Source: Brachionus manjavacas (Eukaryota; Rotifera; Eurotatoria; Ploima; Brachionidae). From it: a stretch of DNA of 64,000 nt. Both the position numbers and the translations under genes were made by a program. Positions 35,135-48,195 of the stretch are shown here, in pieces. The notes beneath the pieces were generated by a model, which did no database searches, was not told the DNA's origin, and saw only the letters and a list, made by a program, of their open reading frames with translations. The stretch lies in NCBI GenBank assembly GCA_019054805.1, contig JAHQIY010000001.1, forward strand, positions 9,252,501 through 9,316,500, read 5' to 3'. Positions within the stretch are counted from its first letter, which is position 1. Every line of letters begins with the position of its first letter.

Positions 35135-38100
35135 GGATTTATCTGGCTTTAAGTAACAAAAAATTGGTTTCTCTTTTATTTTTTTTTATTAAAAGATTAA
35201 ATAAGAAAATATTTATCTAAAAAAATTTAAATTAATTATATTTAATTTTGACAAAAAAGTGACAAAATACGCTTTGGAAAACATGGCAACTAATTACTCT
35301 AAGGTAAAAGCTTCAATTTTGTATTTCTAATACTTTTGACAGCTTGCTCAAAAATAATTTTTTTGTGAATAAATTTAAAATTAATTATAAAAAATTTATT
35401 GAATTTTTTTAAAATAAAATTTTGACATTTTGAATTAATCCAATAAAAACTTGTATCAGCCATTTCTAGAAGCACGACAAATGTCTATAAAGATTATTCA
35501 TAGAAAGACGCTTCATAAACTGGAGTGATGAAAACCATTGCTAATATAATTTACTTAAAGCAGTAGCCATTTAACAAAGTGAACTTTTCAATGATTCATC
35601 TTAGATAAAAAATAAATATTTAATCATCCGTATTGTAGATTTTAGAGGCGAATACTGAAGTGCATGATTTTAAACTTTGGAATACAAAAGTGCATATCTT
35701 TTAAAGTACACAATAACTTGAAAATTTGATTGAATTAATACAAAATTAAATTTTTTCACAAAAATCTCAACTTCTAGATATTCACAAAAATTTTGCGTAA
35801 ATAAAATGAAGAACAATTTGACAAATATTTAATTTTTTAAATATTTACGGTTTAGAATAAATAAACGATAAATTTAAATTTCAAATGTTATCCTTATTTA
35901 ATGTTATATTTCACAAGGAAAAACAATTAAAGATCTTTTCTAACTTTAAAAATTTGAAAGAACTTTTAGCAAGCAAAACAATTCAGGGCTTTTTACTTGA
36001 ATCAATCCTTTAGTTGGAAATGGTATTTGGCGCTATTGTTCTAATCTTAACAGAGCATGCTTAGATTAATTTAAAATTATGGCTCAAAAAATTTTACAAA
36101 ATTTAAATTAAGAAAGCTAAGGTTTTAGATTTAAGTTATGTAATAATTTTTATTTTGTTTTGAAATTTAAATATTTCTTGCTGTTTAAAATTGGCAAGCT
36201 TGCTCTCTTTAAAATCACGTGTACGAAAAAACAAACTTTTTTTTGTTAGGCATCTAACTACTCGAATTCAAGTTTTATGATATTTTAACTCAATCAAGGA
36301 TTCTAATTTATTCCAAATTAAATTTAGCTGAATTAATTCCTAGATTTGCTCATTTTTAAAATTTGTTCGAGAAAAACTAATTATTGCTGAAAAAAAAAAA
36401 CATTTTTTTTTGATCGAAATAATTTAAATTAATTGATTTAATCTGAATAAAATGTTAAAAAATAGAATTTAAACTGAAAAAGCCTAATTAAAATTAGGTC
36501 GAAAAGTTTGATATTATAATTAACAAAAATCGAATTATCTAGTCAAATATATTTTTTAAGGGAATATAAAAAAATCATTTGATTTGATTTACGGGTGAAT
36601 GAAATTATTTTGTCTGGATATTCTAGTTCTCACAAAGATAAATTCAATTTTAATTTGTTTACAAAAGAAAAATGCAATGTAAAAGAACATTTAGCAAACT
36701 TAAAAGCAAAACACCTCAAATAAATTGCTATAAAAGAAAGCTCCTGAAATATTGTATTTTTAGACTCTATTTTAATAATAGATTTTTCTTTCTCTTAAAT
36801 AATTTAGTAACTTTAAAGTTTCTCAATTTACGTGGTTGCTTATTTTTTAAAATAAATTTTGGAGCAAATTAGCAAAATAACGAAACAAGCTTTGTAAAAC
36901 TTGATGCAACAAAGATTGTTTTCTCATACCATTTAAAAGTAATTTAGGCAAAAAGTTAAAAAAGATTGAAGCAAAAATATTTTTTTAAAAAAGTTAATTG
37001 AGCATAAAATTTGATTATGTCACAAAAGTCAAGTGACTTGATTTACATATGCAATTTAAATTGAAAAAAAGTATATTTATACAAATTGTGCCCATTTACT
37101 TGGTTAATGTCGTTGTTTATACAATTTTTTATTGATTCTTGGTTCGAGAAAAATTCAAAAGATTAAATAAAGTTGCGGGTTTATAAAAAAATGATGTATT
37201 TTGTAATAATATTAAATCATTTTTATTATTATCCGAAGTAAACGAATAAAACCATTTAAAACTATTAACTTTCATGTCCTGAAGAAAATCTTAGATTTTG
37301 AAAGTCTATCTATAATTGAAATTTTTTATTTTTTATAATTTGAAAATATTTTGAGGATAAATTATATTAGTTAAATATATTTATTTCGTTCAATAAAACT
37401 TGGTCGTAACTTCAATCAAAATAATTAAATTATTGTAATTTAATATAAAAGTACAAATTTCAATGGTTAATTTTTCTTTTTTCTCGATTTGAATTTGAAC
37501 TTAATTCAAATATTTAACAATTGTAAAAAAATAATTTTGTTTTCATCAAAGATAAGCTAAAAGACGCAAAACATATTCTAAATTTAGGTTTAATACTTAA
37601 ATGTATTAATGTGAAAACCATAGTGTAGCATAGTTAATAACAGAGGCGTTTAAAAATAAAATAGTAATGGGTGGTCAAAAATGGTTATCCGAAATTTCAA
37701 AAAAAAAAGTTGTGATCTCAATTTTTTGGCATGACCTACACTCGTGAATGAACCATAGCCTAACGCCTTCTTGTCATCAGTGAAAATGAAAGTTCGAATG
37801 CTAGTTTGATGTATTTTTTTAGAAAATTTTATCCTGCTTAAAATGAGTTAAAATTGGTTTTTTTTGGAAGATTATGTTTAAAGGGTAAAACTTAACATTG
37901 TTGGAAGACTCTTAATCATTTAAACTATGTGATTATTTTAGAAGATAAGGGTGCATAGCAAAAAATGCGACCAAACAAGTTTAGAAGCATTATAGAATCA
38001 ATTGAAGAAGCAAAGAAGAAAAACTTATAAAATTTTTAAAAGAGTCAACAGATAACAAAAATTCGACAGTAAATGAACTTAAACAGACCATGTACAACTA

Positions 38101-40467
38101 ACAAATATTCTGTATTAGGTTTTGAATGATATTCTTTTTGATAACATAACAAATTAGTATGATAACAAAATTCGTCTAAATTTTTTCTTTAAAAAAAGTT
38201 CATCCAAAAATTAAATATTTTGAAAAGCACCTGTAAAATTTTTATTTAAATTTTCAAAATGTCACTAATTTATAAGTGTGAAAAATTTCAAAAAACTTGA
38301 TCAAAAAATGTTTGGAAAATAAGAATTTTTAAATTTTCAATTTTTTTACGAAAACTGTAAGTTTTTAAGGTTTTTTCTACATAACTTATGCAAAAATTTT
38401 TAGAATAAAATAATTAATAGCTCATTTTAATCAGGAAAAAATTCTCTTTAAAAAAATAGATTTATCGAAATAGTATTTAGAACCTAATAAACACTAAGGA
38501 CTGGTCAGGGTATTGATCATTCCTGTGGTTTTGACATGCAGACTAAAATAATTAAAAAAAAAAGAAGATTATCATTTATAAAAAAATAGTTAAAATCTTT
38601 ACATCGTTTCAAATTTTCAAAATTTAATATAGAATTTTATTATATTAATTTTATCAAAATTTTAGCAAAATTTTATTTTTATCAAAATTCATTCAAACTA
38701 AAATTGCTATTTCTTCAATATTAATTTTTAAAAATAGCTTTTTTTTAAATTAATCATTAGATTCAGGTTTGCTTATTATTAGAGTTTCCTAAATTAAGAA
38801 ATCTGAAATTATGAATTTCATAACACTAAAATCTCGATGAATTTTATTTCCATTTGACTAAAATTGATTTTGTAACTTGTATCCTTGTCTTTTTAAATAC
38901 GAAAATATTGTTATTAAAAAAATGCTGAATCCCAAGAACTTGCATTATCGAAAAAAATTATTAAGGCAAAGTCATAAAATTTTAAGTCAATGACTTAAAT
39001 TCAAATAAACAAGCAAGTTTTGATCTAACATGCGAAAAACCAAGTCAAAAATAGCTTTATTGGTAATAAATATTATTGTTTTTTTTTGTTAAAAGCTAGA
39101 TTTTATAATTAGTATTACAATCCATGAAGTATAAACAACAAACATAATTTTATCGGTTCCAAAGAAAGGAAGCCCCATTTATTTCAAAATATAAACGCAA
39201 AACACTTGTAATAGTGAGTTACAGAATAAAAATGCTGTACAAAAATGATAACAGATTGATTCTTATTTAACAGGAGTGCTAAAATCTGATATTTCTTGGT
39301 AATTTAACGCAAAAATTATACGTAAAAATGCGTATTATTGTCCTATTAACATAATTTTACCTAAAATTTGGATTTTTGGCGTAATTTGTCTCAATAATTC
39401 GTGCTAATAATGCGTGGTTTTACGCAAAAAATGCCAAAAAAGCAAATTTGGGGAAAAAAATTTTAACTGTATTTTAACAAATTTTAAGTAAAAAGAAAAA
39501 TGGAAAAATTATGTAAAAGAATTTTAGAATCATTATACTAATGTAATTCGAAAAGAAGATCCTAAACAACAACAAAAAATCGGAATTTTCATACTTAAAA
39601 TTGCATTCAACATCTAAAAATTTTATTTTTATGTCTTTAAAAGAGATTAAATTATATGAAAATAAAATATTAGCTCTTTTTCTTAATTATTCAGTTTATT
39701 TGCTTTTTTTTTTACATTTTTTTAACTCATTAAATTCGTCTTTATTCGAAAATTATCAAGAAAAGTCAGATTTTAGCACCACTTTAAAGAGTCGAAAATT
39801 GGTTTCATAAATAATATAACCTGATAAATAAGAATGTAAACCTAAAATCATATTTTTTAATATTTTTTTACTACAATTTTATACTATCACCCACTTTGTC
39901 TATTTAATCAAAATTAGTTAGAATGGGAAAAAATTATGGATGTTAATAATTAAAATATGTCATATTTTCGCTAAGTTGATTTCTAGAGGGTTGAATATTA
40001 TGACCCTTTTTCGTGAGTAAAAAAGTATCTTGGCATTAAACTTTTGAAAGATAAAAAAAGAAAAGCCTTTAAGAAATAACCAAAAGCTGATGGTATTATT
40101 GAATGAGCATGAGAATCAATCTGTTTTTTTCGGCAAAATTAATGTTTTGGTCTATGTCTTTTATTAATTATCTTTACACCCATAGATTTTTATTCAGAAT
40201 TTGGAATGAATTTGTTTTTAAAGAATATCTAAAAGCTTATTTACATAAAAACTGAAAAAAAATTATATATTTTATTAAATAACGAAACATTTATCGAAAA
40301 AAATTTAAAAAATTTAAATTTTTTGTAATATAAAAATCTTTTAAGTAAAAATCACATTTATTAATCGTGATTTTTAGACTTTTACGTAAATAAATGACTG
40401 TAGTGAGTAAGCAAAACAAATTAAACTATCTTTAATCAAAATATAGAAATAAAAAAAATTAAAGCTT
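35135..40467. other. 5.3 kb AT-rich gene desert
   Basis: This lies between the promoter of the kelch gene and the 3' end of CEP164. The plus-strand frames at 36672-36872 and 39601-39810 have low-complexity composition and no exon partners. A short ATGGCAACTAATTACTCTAAG followed by a GT at about 35283-35305 could be a first exon of a divergent gene, but nothing downstream supports it. One possible terminal-repeat element is listed separately. Confidence 0.5.
39306..39433. repeat. possible small inverted-repeat element
   Basis: CGTAAAAATGCGTATTATT at about 39320-39338 faces an imperfect reverse-complement AATAATGCGTGGTTTTACGC at about 39406-39425, with ACGC/GCGT-rich flanks on both sides. CpG-containing motifs are otherwise rare in this desert. 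It could be a short MITE, but the repeats are imperfect. Confidence 0.35.
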
Positions 40468-43400
40468 TTAATTTATATTTGCACCAGATGCTTTAAATTG
40501 TCTAATCCACTCTCGGTGATGATTCAATCTATTCTGAGTAGACAAAGGAATTGTCACTTGACCCGGGAAATAGCTCAGACCATGTGTTGTGTTATTTAGA
40601 TTTGTTACAAATTGACTTTGGTCTATTTTCCTAATCATAGAATCAAAACCAATGTACTGATTCCATTTGTCATTTAACATTTTTGTTCCTTGTTCATAAG
40701 TCAGACGACAATAGGCAGGATTAGCTTGCCATGGTTGTATATGAGGTCCAACTGTTTTGACCATTTTCGATGATTCATTTATACTCTCATATTTTTTATT
40801 ATTCAAATAGCTCTTCCATTTTTTTTCAATTTGTTCAGAATCAATCTTGGGCGGCTTTTCCTCCACATGAAAATTAGACTCTTTAATACTCTCGAGTGTG
40901 GTGTCCAACCTTGAATTTAGCTTGGGCATTTTTTTCAAGATTGATTGAATGTAAGACAAATTATAATCTGTTATGTCGCCATTTAAATGAGCCTTTTTCA
41001 TTTGGCTCACAAATTCAGTTAAATTCTTATCTGTAAATTTAAACTCATGGTCAATCGTTGACAAACGACTCTCGTCCAAATCAGTTTCTTCTTGTGATGT
41101 GTCTGAACTTATCAGATTGACCATGTTACCAAGCAAATAATTTTCCAATTGAATAAGCAGTTGTTTTTTTTGTTTGATTAATCTACGCGCTGTTTTAATA
41201 TTTAGCTCGAGCTGTTCCAAATCCAAGGACTCTTTTTCTAAATTTATATTTTTCTCGTCAAGTACTAAAGTGATCTTGAATTTTTCGCTTTGTTTCAAAT
41301 TTTTGCATTGAGCTTCATAATTTTTTAATTCATTTTTTGATCTGTTCAAATCTTGTTTGCGTTTGCCAAGAATTATTTTATACTGATCCAGCATTTCATT
41401 GAATACATTCAACGAGTCTTTTTCTCTGTTTAAATAGTGAATCATAGCACGCTTCGATTCGGTCAGATGAGCATCCGCAAATTCCTCAATCGAGGACTCT
41501 AGCTCGTCCTGGCTTTTGGATGAATTTAGCTCTAAATCGTTGGAATATTTAAGTTTAAGTTTAATCTTGGCATGTTTTATTAGGCTTTTGATATCCGTAT
41601 CATCATTTGTATTCTCTATATCATCATCATCCTCATATTCCTGACTTAATCTTGTATTTATCTTATTTATTTTTTCGCTCAAACGAATCGATTCCTCTTC
41701 ATTCAGATCGTTAACCTGTTCCCTTTGTTGATCTAGCTGTGTGTCTTCGAAAGTATAGTATTTGTCCAATACTTTTTGCATGGAACTTAACTTTAAGTTC
41801 AAGTCTTGATTCTCGAGACGCAGTTTTTCAATTTCGAATTTTAGTTTGTCCTCAGATTCGGTCTTTTCCAAAATTTTACTATTCATCTCTTCTTTTTTAG
41901 ACTCGATTTGCTGTTCTTGTTCATTTAGCTTGGCCCATTCAGTCTCCAGTTCCTTTCTTCTTGTAGAGATTATTTCAAATTTTTTCCTCACATCTTCCTC
42001 TTGTTTCTGAAGACTTGCACGGTCATTTTCTAATTTGGTCTCAAAAGCTAACACTTTAGCTTTGAATTCCATTTGAAGTCGTTCTTTAACTTTATTGTAT
42101 TCGCTCTCAAAAAATTTAAATTCATTTTCTTCTAATTGCTTATATTTTTCTTTGAATGTTTTTATTTTTATGTCGTAATCTTCTTTTAGTTGACTCAGTT
42201 CATTACTTTCTTTATCTTTGAATTGTTTAACTTTTTCGGCCAAAATTTTCTCCATCTTAAATTAAAATTTTAGCATTTTTATTTATTTATTTTATTTTCA
42301 ATTTTTTTTATTTTTAAGTAATTCATTTTAAAACTTGCTAGAATAAATTGTAACATGGGGAAAAGATTCAATGAGTTAAAAAAAGTGAATTTTAATTTAA
42401 ATGATTTTTAACTGCAATAAGCCATAACCGCCCAAAGCATTTATTTTTTTTTTTAGAAAATTAAATTAAATCATTAATTAAAAATTAGAAAGCATAAATA
42501 ATCTAAGTTTAAAGAATAAAATTTTTTCAAACCAACTATTTAAAAAGAGGTTAATTAAATTAGCTTATGAATTATTCGATTGATAAATATAAAATATTTA
42601 TTATCCTTTGTTAATTATCAGTAGAGAAATTGAAAAAAAAAATTCTTTCTATAATTAAAATTTATCCTTGTATTTATTGAGCAAATGATTTGTTATAAAA
42701 AATTGGCTTGTATTAAAATTGACCCCAAAAAAATCAAGAACTAAAAAAAATATTTTATCAAAATGACTTTTTTGACAAATTTTTTTTAAGTTGATATTTT
42801 GCAGAATTGTTTTATCATTATTCTTTTAAAAATTAATTCTTGTTTTGACCTTTTAAAACTTTTCATGATGATTAAATTTGCCTTAAAATAAGCTGCACAA
42901 TTATCTTAGAAAATAAAATTTTGTTTCACATTCAGTTCCTTTACTGATTTTAATTTAAACCTCCGATTAAAAAAACTATTTGCTTCTAAAAATAAAACTG
43001 ACGATATTTGGTGTTATAATCTTAAAAAATTTGAATGCGTATTTGCCAAATAATTTCATTGCAATTTTTTTTTTATCCAATTTTTAAAAAATTTGTTCTT
43101 AAATTATTTAAATGTGAGTTTCATAAAAAAAATTAAATTTAAATTTTGAACGCTTATAAATATGATTTACTTGTCTTTCGAAGTTTTCTAATCGCAAATT
43201 ATCTTCCTTTATTTGCCGCATTTGATTTTCTTTCAATTCAGTCTCTTTTTCGTGCAATTGAGCCAATTCTTCTTCCAAATCTTTCATTTTTTTCTCATAT
43301 CTCAACTGAAGTTCTTTCTTCCTCTCGTCCAGCTTGTCACTATATTTTTTTTCGATATGGTCAAAATAAATCTACAAAACCACTATAACAAAGAATCAAA

Positions 43401-44709
43401 AATAAATTTTCAATTTTACCTCAATCTCTCGTTTTTCTTCATTTTCATCGAGTTCGTCAAAACTTTTTCCACTTTTAATATACTTGGATAATTGCATGCT
43501 AAACTTTTGCTTTTTAAGCTGTTTTTCATCATCGTACTCTTTTTGCATTGAGTTTAAAATATCCAAATGCTTTTTGGTCATCAATTCTTTTTCATTTTCA
43601 AAGTCAAAATTTAGCCTATTTTTAAGTGAGTTTAATTTTTCGTTTTGATCTTGTTGCATCTTTTTCTTTTCCATTTCAATAGCTTTGTTTACATCAGACT
43701 CGATTTCAAGTTTTAATTTTTTAATTTTGGCTTCTTTCTCTTCTAAAAGTTCTAGTCTACGCTGATCAAACTCTCTATCAAGGTTTTGTCCCAAAATTTT
43801 AAGCTCTTCATCTTTGTTTTTAAATTCAGGCTTGGGCTCTATTTCACTTTCTTCGACAAGTGAGTCCAATTTGGCAGATTTTCGAGCCTCTTCGTCTCTA
43901 CTAGCTCCTAAAACTGACTTTATGTAATTTCTAGTTGGACTATCCAAGACATCTCGGGACGTGGTCGGAGCAGAATCGCCATTGTTAGTGCTCAAGTTGT
44001 TTTCTTTATCTTTTCCGACCATCAAAACTACGTTCAGCTTGTCTAATTTAATGGACGTTTCCTTGTCTATACCAAAATCAACAGGTTTACGGAAATCATC
44101 CGAGTCGTCCGATTCGGATTTTTTCTTCCAACTAGCTTCTGAATCCTCTTCCATGTCTCTTTTTAGTTCTTCTTCAAACTCGATGCCATAGTCATTGGCG
44201 AAAATAAAGTCATTTTTTAATTTATTCCTATTGGCATTGTTCAATACATCGCTGAGGGTAGATGTGCTTTTGCTTGTGCCACTCTTTATGGTTGCAAAAG
44301 GACTTGGAACTTTTGATTCCGATGGGCGATAGTTTGCTTTTCCATTTAATTTGACTATTTTACGCTCATTAATAACTAGGTTTTTGTAGTCTTTGTCGCA
44401 TGGATGATCCCAAATGGACTCGCCAGTTTCGAAATTAAAATAGTACAATTCTTCTTGCAGCGGATCGTGCACAGCTTTCCAGCCTTTAGGCAGCGGGGCT
44501 TTGACACCCTGGCGGGCTATCCACATCAGTTCTGGCTCCTTTTTTTATAAATTAAAAAAGATCAAAATTTGTTTAATTAAAATTTATTTTCTTAAAGGGT
44601 CTGTTACCTGATCGGGTTCGATTCCGATATATTTGGCATACTCGACTATATCCTCTTCAGTTGGCTGAATATTTTCGTCATATTCGATTATTATTTGGTC
44701 GCTAGACAT
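40468..44709 (-). CDS. CEP164: Centrosomal protein 164, distal appendage protein (4 exons)
   Basis: Minus-strand exons 44709-44608, 44538-43420, 43371-43171 and 42255-40468 join in phase 0 to 1069 aa (human 1460). The N-terminus [20 protein letters not shown], then [24 protein letters not shown], matches the start of CEP164. The WW domain (about residues 49-80) has [22 protein letters not shown] and CDKDY, the segment used for TTBK2 binding in vertebrates. An acidic/serine-rich stretch follows, then a very long coiled coil (about 250-840). The C-terminal region has DKWNQYIGF and [14 protein letters not shown], like the last part of the vertebrate protein. CEP164 sits on distal appendages of the mother centriole and is needed for docking and cilium assembly, so this supports a ciliated animal. 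The 915 bp intron before the last exon shows no extra exon. Confidence 0.92.
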
Positions 44710-46060
44710 GCTCAAATAATTTATATTTTGCTCAAAGTTTCATTAGAAAAAAAAATAAGACTGCGTCGTAGGTTTTATTAATTAATTTAATTTATCTAAA
44801 GCAAAAATGATAACAAACTAACACTGGTATGCATAAAAAAATACTTAAAAGCTTTTAATTATAATTCTTTTAAATTTTCCTATGGTTTTTTTGTTGTTCT
44901 TTAACTCATTTATCAACCGAGTTTTTCCACAAATCCCTTCGTCTCTTTAACTGCGTTTTGTTTCGATTTGCTTGGATGTTTAACCTACAATTTTTTGTGT
45001 GTCAGGTAAATTTGGAGAATTTTTTTTAAAAATTACTCTAATTATTAAAAGAATTTAAAAAATGTTTCTATGACAACAAATTATTTTATGCATGCATTGT
45101 TTAAAATAATCTTGATTTTTAAAAAATATATGGCCATCGACTTTATCTCTTAATTCCGCTAAATTTTGAAAAAAAATTATTAAAATTGATACTTTGCCTA
45201 AAAAATGATTTTTTAGCCTAAAAAAATGTAGCCTAAATATATCAATCATTCAATAAATAACTACTTGGGTATTAATTAAAAGATTTTAGTATTCTAGCAA
45301 TAGATTTGAAGCTAAGATGTGCTGGTTGTGTGTTCAAGCATTGAAAAGCATTATAAACTATTATTAAATCTAAAATACTGTTTGTTCTAATGATAATTTA
45401 CAAAAAAAAGCATTCAAAATTAATCTAGGACCTGAAGTTCTGCCTTTAGAACCAAGCTATTTATTTAGCTTATGTACTAAATATTAAATACTATTGCCAT
45501 TTTTTCAATTTAAACAAAGCTTTAATTTTAATTATTTTTGGTCGATTTAAGTATAGCTACAATCAAAATTTATTTACAAAAAGGTTAAGAACAAAAAAGC
45601 ATTTTTTTTCACTTAAGCTTTTAAAATTATGAAATTTTTTAAAATAATTCTAAAATATGATTTTAAAATGAGGAAATTTTAAAAAGTTAACAACTTTTTA
45701 ATATTTTTTAAATAAATTTTTTCTTTTGAACATACTTTAAATTGATTTTGTGTAAAATTTTTATCATTCACTTTTATGATGTTTGCTATTTTATTATTAT
45801 TAAATACAAATAAAATGTCAGAATTAATATAAGACTTGTTTCTGAAATTTACATTTTTACTTTTAATTTAGTTTGGTTCAATGAGCATTATTGAATTATT
45901 TTTGATATTCTGAAAATAAAAAACCAATGATATTGGGCTATTAGCTCTTAAAAATAGATGATATTGAACTATTATTGAACATTTATTAAGAATTCGATGC
46001 GCTGATTAAGAATACAAATATTTGATGTTTTACTAATTCAATGATCTTACTTTGGGTCAA
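44710..46060. other. AT-rich intergenic region upstream of CEP164
   Basis: This holds the CEP164 promoter. The minus-strand frame at 45055-45249 is low complexity. No further features were recognised. Confidence 0.5.
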
Positions 46061-46563
46061 AGTGGAGGCTGAAATTTAACCCTCTAAACTCCAATATAGT
46101 TGAATTCGGTAATCAACAACTCGAAACAGAATTTTTCATTAATAATCAAGAGTCGAAAAAGGTGGATAGCAAAGACTACCTTGGGGTTACAATCAGCTCT
46201 AGTCTCAAATTCGATGTTATAGCTACAGAAAAGTTCAAAAAAGTTCAAAAAAAACTCTTTTCTATTTTCTACCTAGGTATGGAGCAAAATATTATAAGCC
46301 CAGATCTTAAATCTTTTATTTATAAAACCTACTGTCTTTCTAAATTTACTTATGGGCTAGGCATCTCAACTCTAAAAGTAGAAACTTTAAAATTCGTAAA
46401 TACCTCACAGAACAACCTAATTAGAACCATGTTAGGCTTGAACTTAAGTTGTCACATCTCTAATATTCTCAAGATTTTGAAAATTTTCAACTTTGAGCAA
46501 CTTTATGCTTTTCTAAACTCTCTTTTATCAGCAATCTTAAATATATTTATCAGCAATCTATGA
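46060..46563 (+). mobile_element. LINE reverse transcriptase C-terminal fragment (jockey/CR1-like)
   Basis: From about 46063 the frame reads WRLKFNPLNSNIVEFG, then KDYLGVTISSSLKFDVIATE, KFTYGLGISTLKVETLKFV and NNLIRTMLGLNLSCHISNIL. This is the RT thumb region of non-LTR elements (W...fn..Kc.vm.fg; YLGv.i...L.w; ...YG...w; e..Q...iR..LgL). The fragment begins just after where the catalytic YADD would be and ends at a stop at 46561-46563. It lacks endonuclease and palm, so it is a dead insertion. It is more AT-rich than the CR1-like copy at 27-30 kb and probably belongs to a different family. Confidence 0.8.
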
Positions 46564-48195
46564 TATCATATTGGATTTCAGAATTTTTAAATACTTGGTT
46601 TGTTTCTTTTTGGTCCTCTGTGCATGATTTAGCATACTTTGAAGAATCTTTTTTTCTGATATTTTTTCTTTTATTTTTTTTTTTGTATTTGGTATCTTTA
46701 ATTTTTTACTTCTCCTTAAAGGAGGTTAATTATAAATAAATTAAAATGATGTTATTCGGGTAAAAATTCGCTAAAGATTTGTCTCAAAACTTGTTCATTA
46801 TACATGGGTAAAATTCTCTTTTGTAATAAACCAGGAAGTTAAGAATGGTACCTTGGCATAAGACCATGATTTCCAGCACTGTAAGATTTTTTGAAATTTT
46901 ATTCAGCATTCGAATTTATATCAAATTAACTTATTTAAATTGCTTTACCTTAATTTAATTTATCGCAAGTAAATATTTTTTTATGTAAGAAAAATTAATA
47001 ATTAAAGTAATTGTTTATTGATAAAATAACTTAAAACCTGTAAAAAAATTAAAAAAAAACATATTCTTAATCAGCCTATAAATTTTAAAAGAATATTGAA
47101 TAAAAAGGAGAGATTTTGATTAAAATCCATTTTTTATCTATATGTCCAGTATCGTTTAAAAGAAATCTAATTTTTTTTTACTTTTGCCTAGTGTATTTGT
47201 TTAGATTTGGCACAAGATTAGCAGACTCTTACAATCGATGCAAATTTTTTGTTGATTTCTAGAAACCAATTTTTTAACTCCTTGAAAAAAATTAAAAAAA
47301 AGAAAAGTTGTGAATAACTAAAAGATTTTTTTTGTTTGATACTAAAATTATGTAAAGAATTTCATAAAACCCGACCATTTATCGTTTTTCTCTGTAAGAA
47401 AGGGAAACAATAAGATACCTTAGCTACCTAATTGCCTAATTGAATATTTTTTTATTCTTAAGTTTTAAAATTTTAAATTTCATGAAAAAACTGATTTAGA
47501 AAGTATATTTTAATTTTAATGTTAATACATATTGTTTATTAATTTTAAAGTTAAATCTCGCCAAAAGGTTAAAAAAACTGGGTAAGTGAAGTTAAGTTAA
47601 ATTAATTGGGAGCAAGTAGTAAGATGGTAATAAAACTTTTTATGAATGTGCTATTAAAAAAGTTTAAGTTGTTTACAATGAAAAAAAAAATTTAATCTAA
47701 ATTCAGTCTGTGCAAAAAATCTGCATTTTTTCTGAAATATGCACGCCGCAATAAAACGCAAAAAAAAATGTAATTAGTTTGCAGTGTTTTTGTACAGGCT
47801 GAATTTAGATTTAACAAATTAAAAAATCAAGAAAAACTGGATAATTTATTTCTAGTTTATTTCGAAATTTGGATGAACTTAGTAAAACTAAAATGAAAAA
47901 TAAAAAAATAAAAAAATTAAATATAAAATATCATAATACTAATTTATTAACTAATAATTAAAAATTTAGGCTTGAAATTCTAAGAGCAATTTTTAAAATA
48001 TTTTTCAAAAATTTCAAGTTAATTGTACGTTCATAATATTTAAAAAATAAAAAGATAAAACTATTTGCTCAATGTCGTTTATTTCAGTAAAATATCTTAT
48101 CATCAAGTTTAATTTTGCTAAATTATGTAAAAAGTAAAAAGCCGAAATTATCATTATATTACTAGTTAACAAATGATTAATTGAATTCTTTAAAA
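46564..48195. other. AT-rich intergenic region upstream of the formin
   Basis: This contains the probable 3' end of the LINE fragment (up to about 46740), one MITE-like element (47688-47820) and otherwise featureless DNA that must include the formin promoter. Confidence 0.5.
47688..47820. repeat. 133-bp MITE with ~30-bp terminal inverted repeats
   Basis: The left end AAATTTAATCTAAATTCAGTCTGTGCAAAAA is matched by the reverse complement of the right end (TTTTTGTACAGGCTGAATTTAGATTTAACAAATT) with a few mismatches and one small gap. The ~65 bp centre contains ATGCACGCCGC, unusually GC-rich for this region. The structure is typical of a miniature inverted-repeat transposable element with no coding capacity. 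Confidence 0.7.

Noticed and set aside
35283..35305. First exon of a gene divergent from the kelch gene (ATGGCAACTAATTACTCTAAG then GT)
   Set aside because: No following exon with coding character could be found in the next 5 kb.
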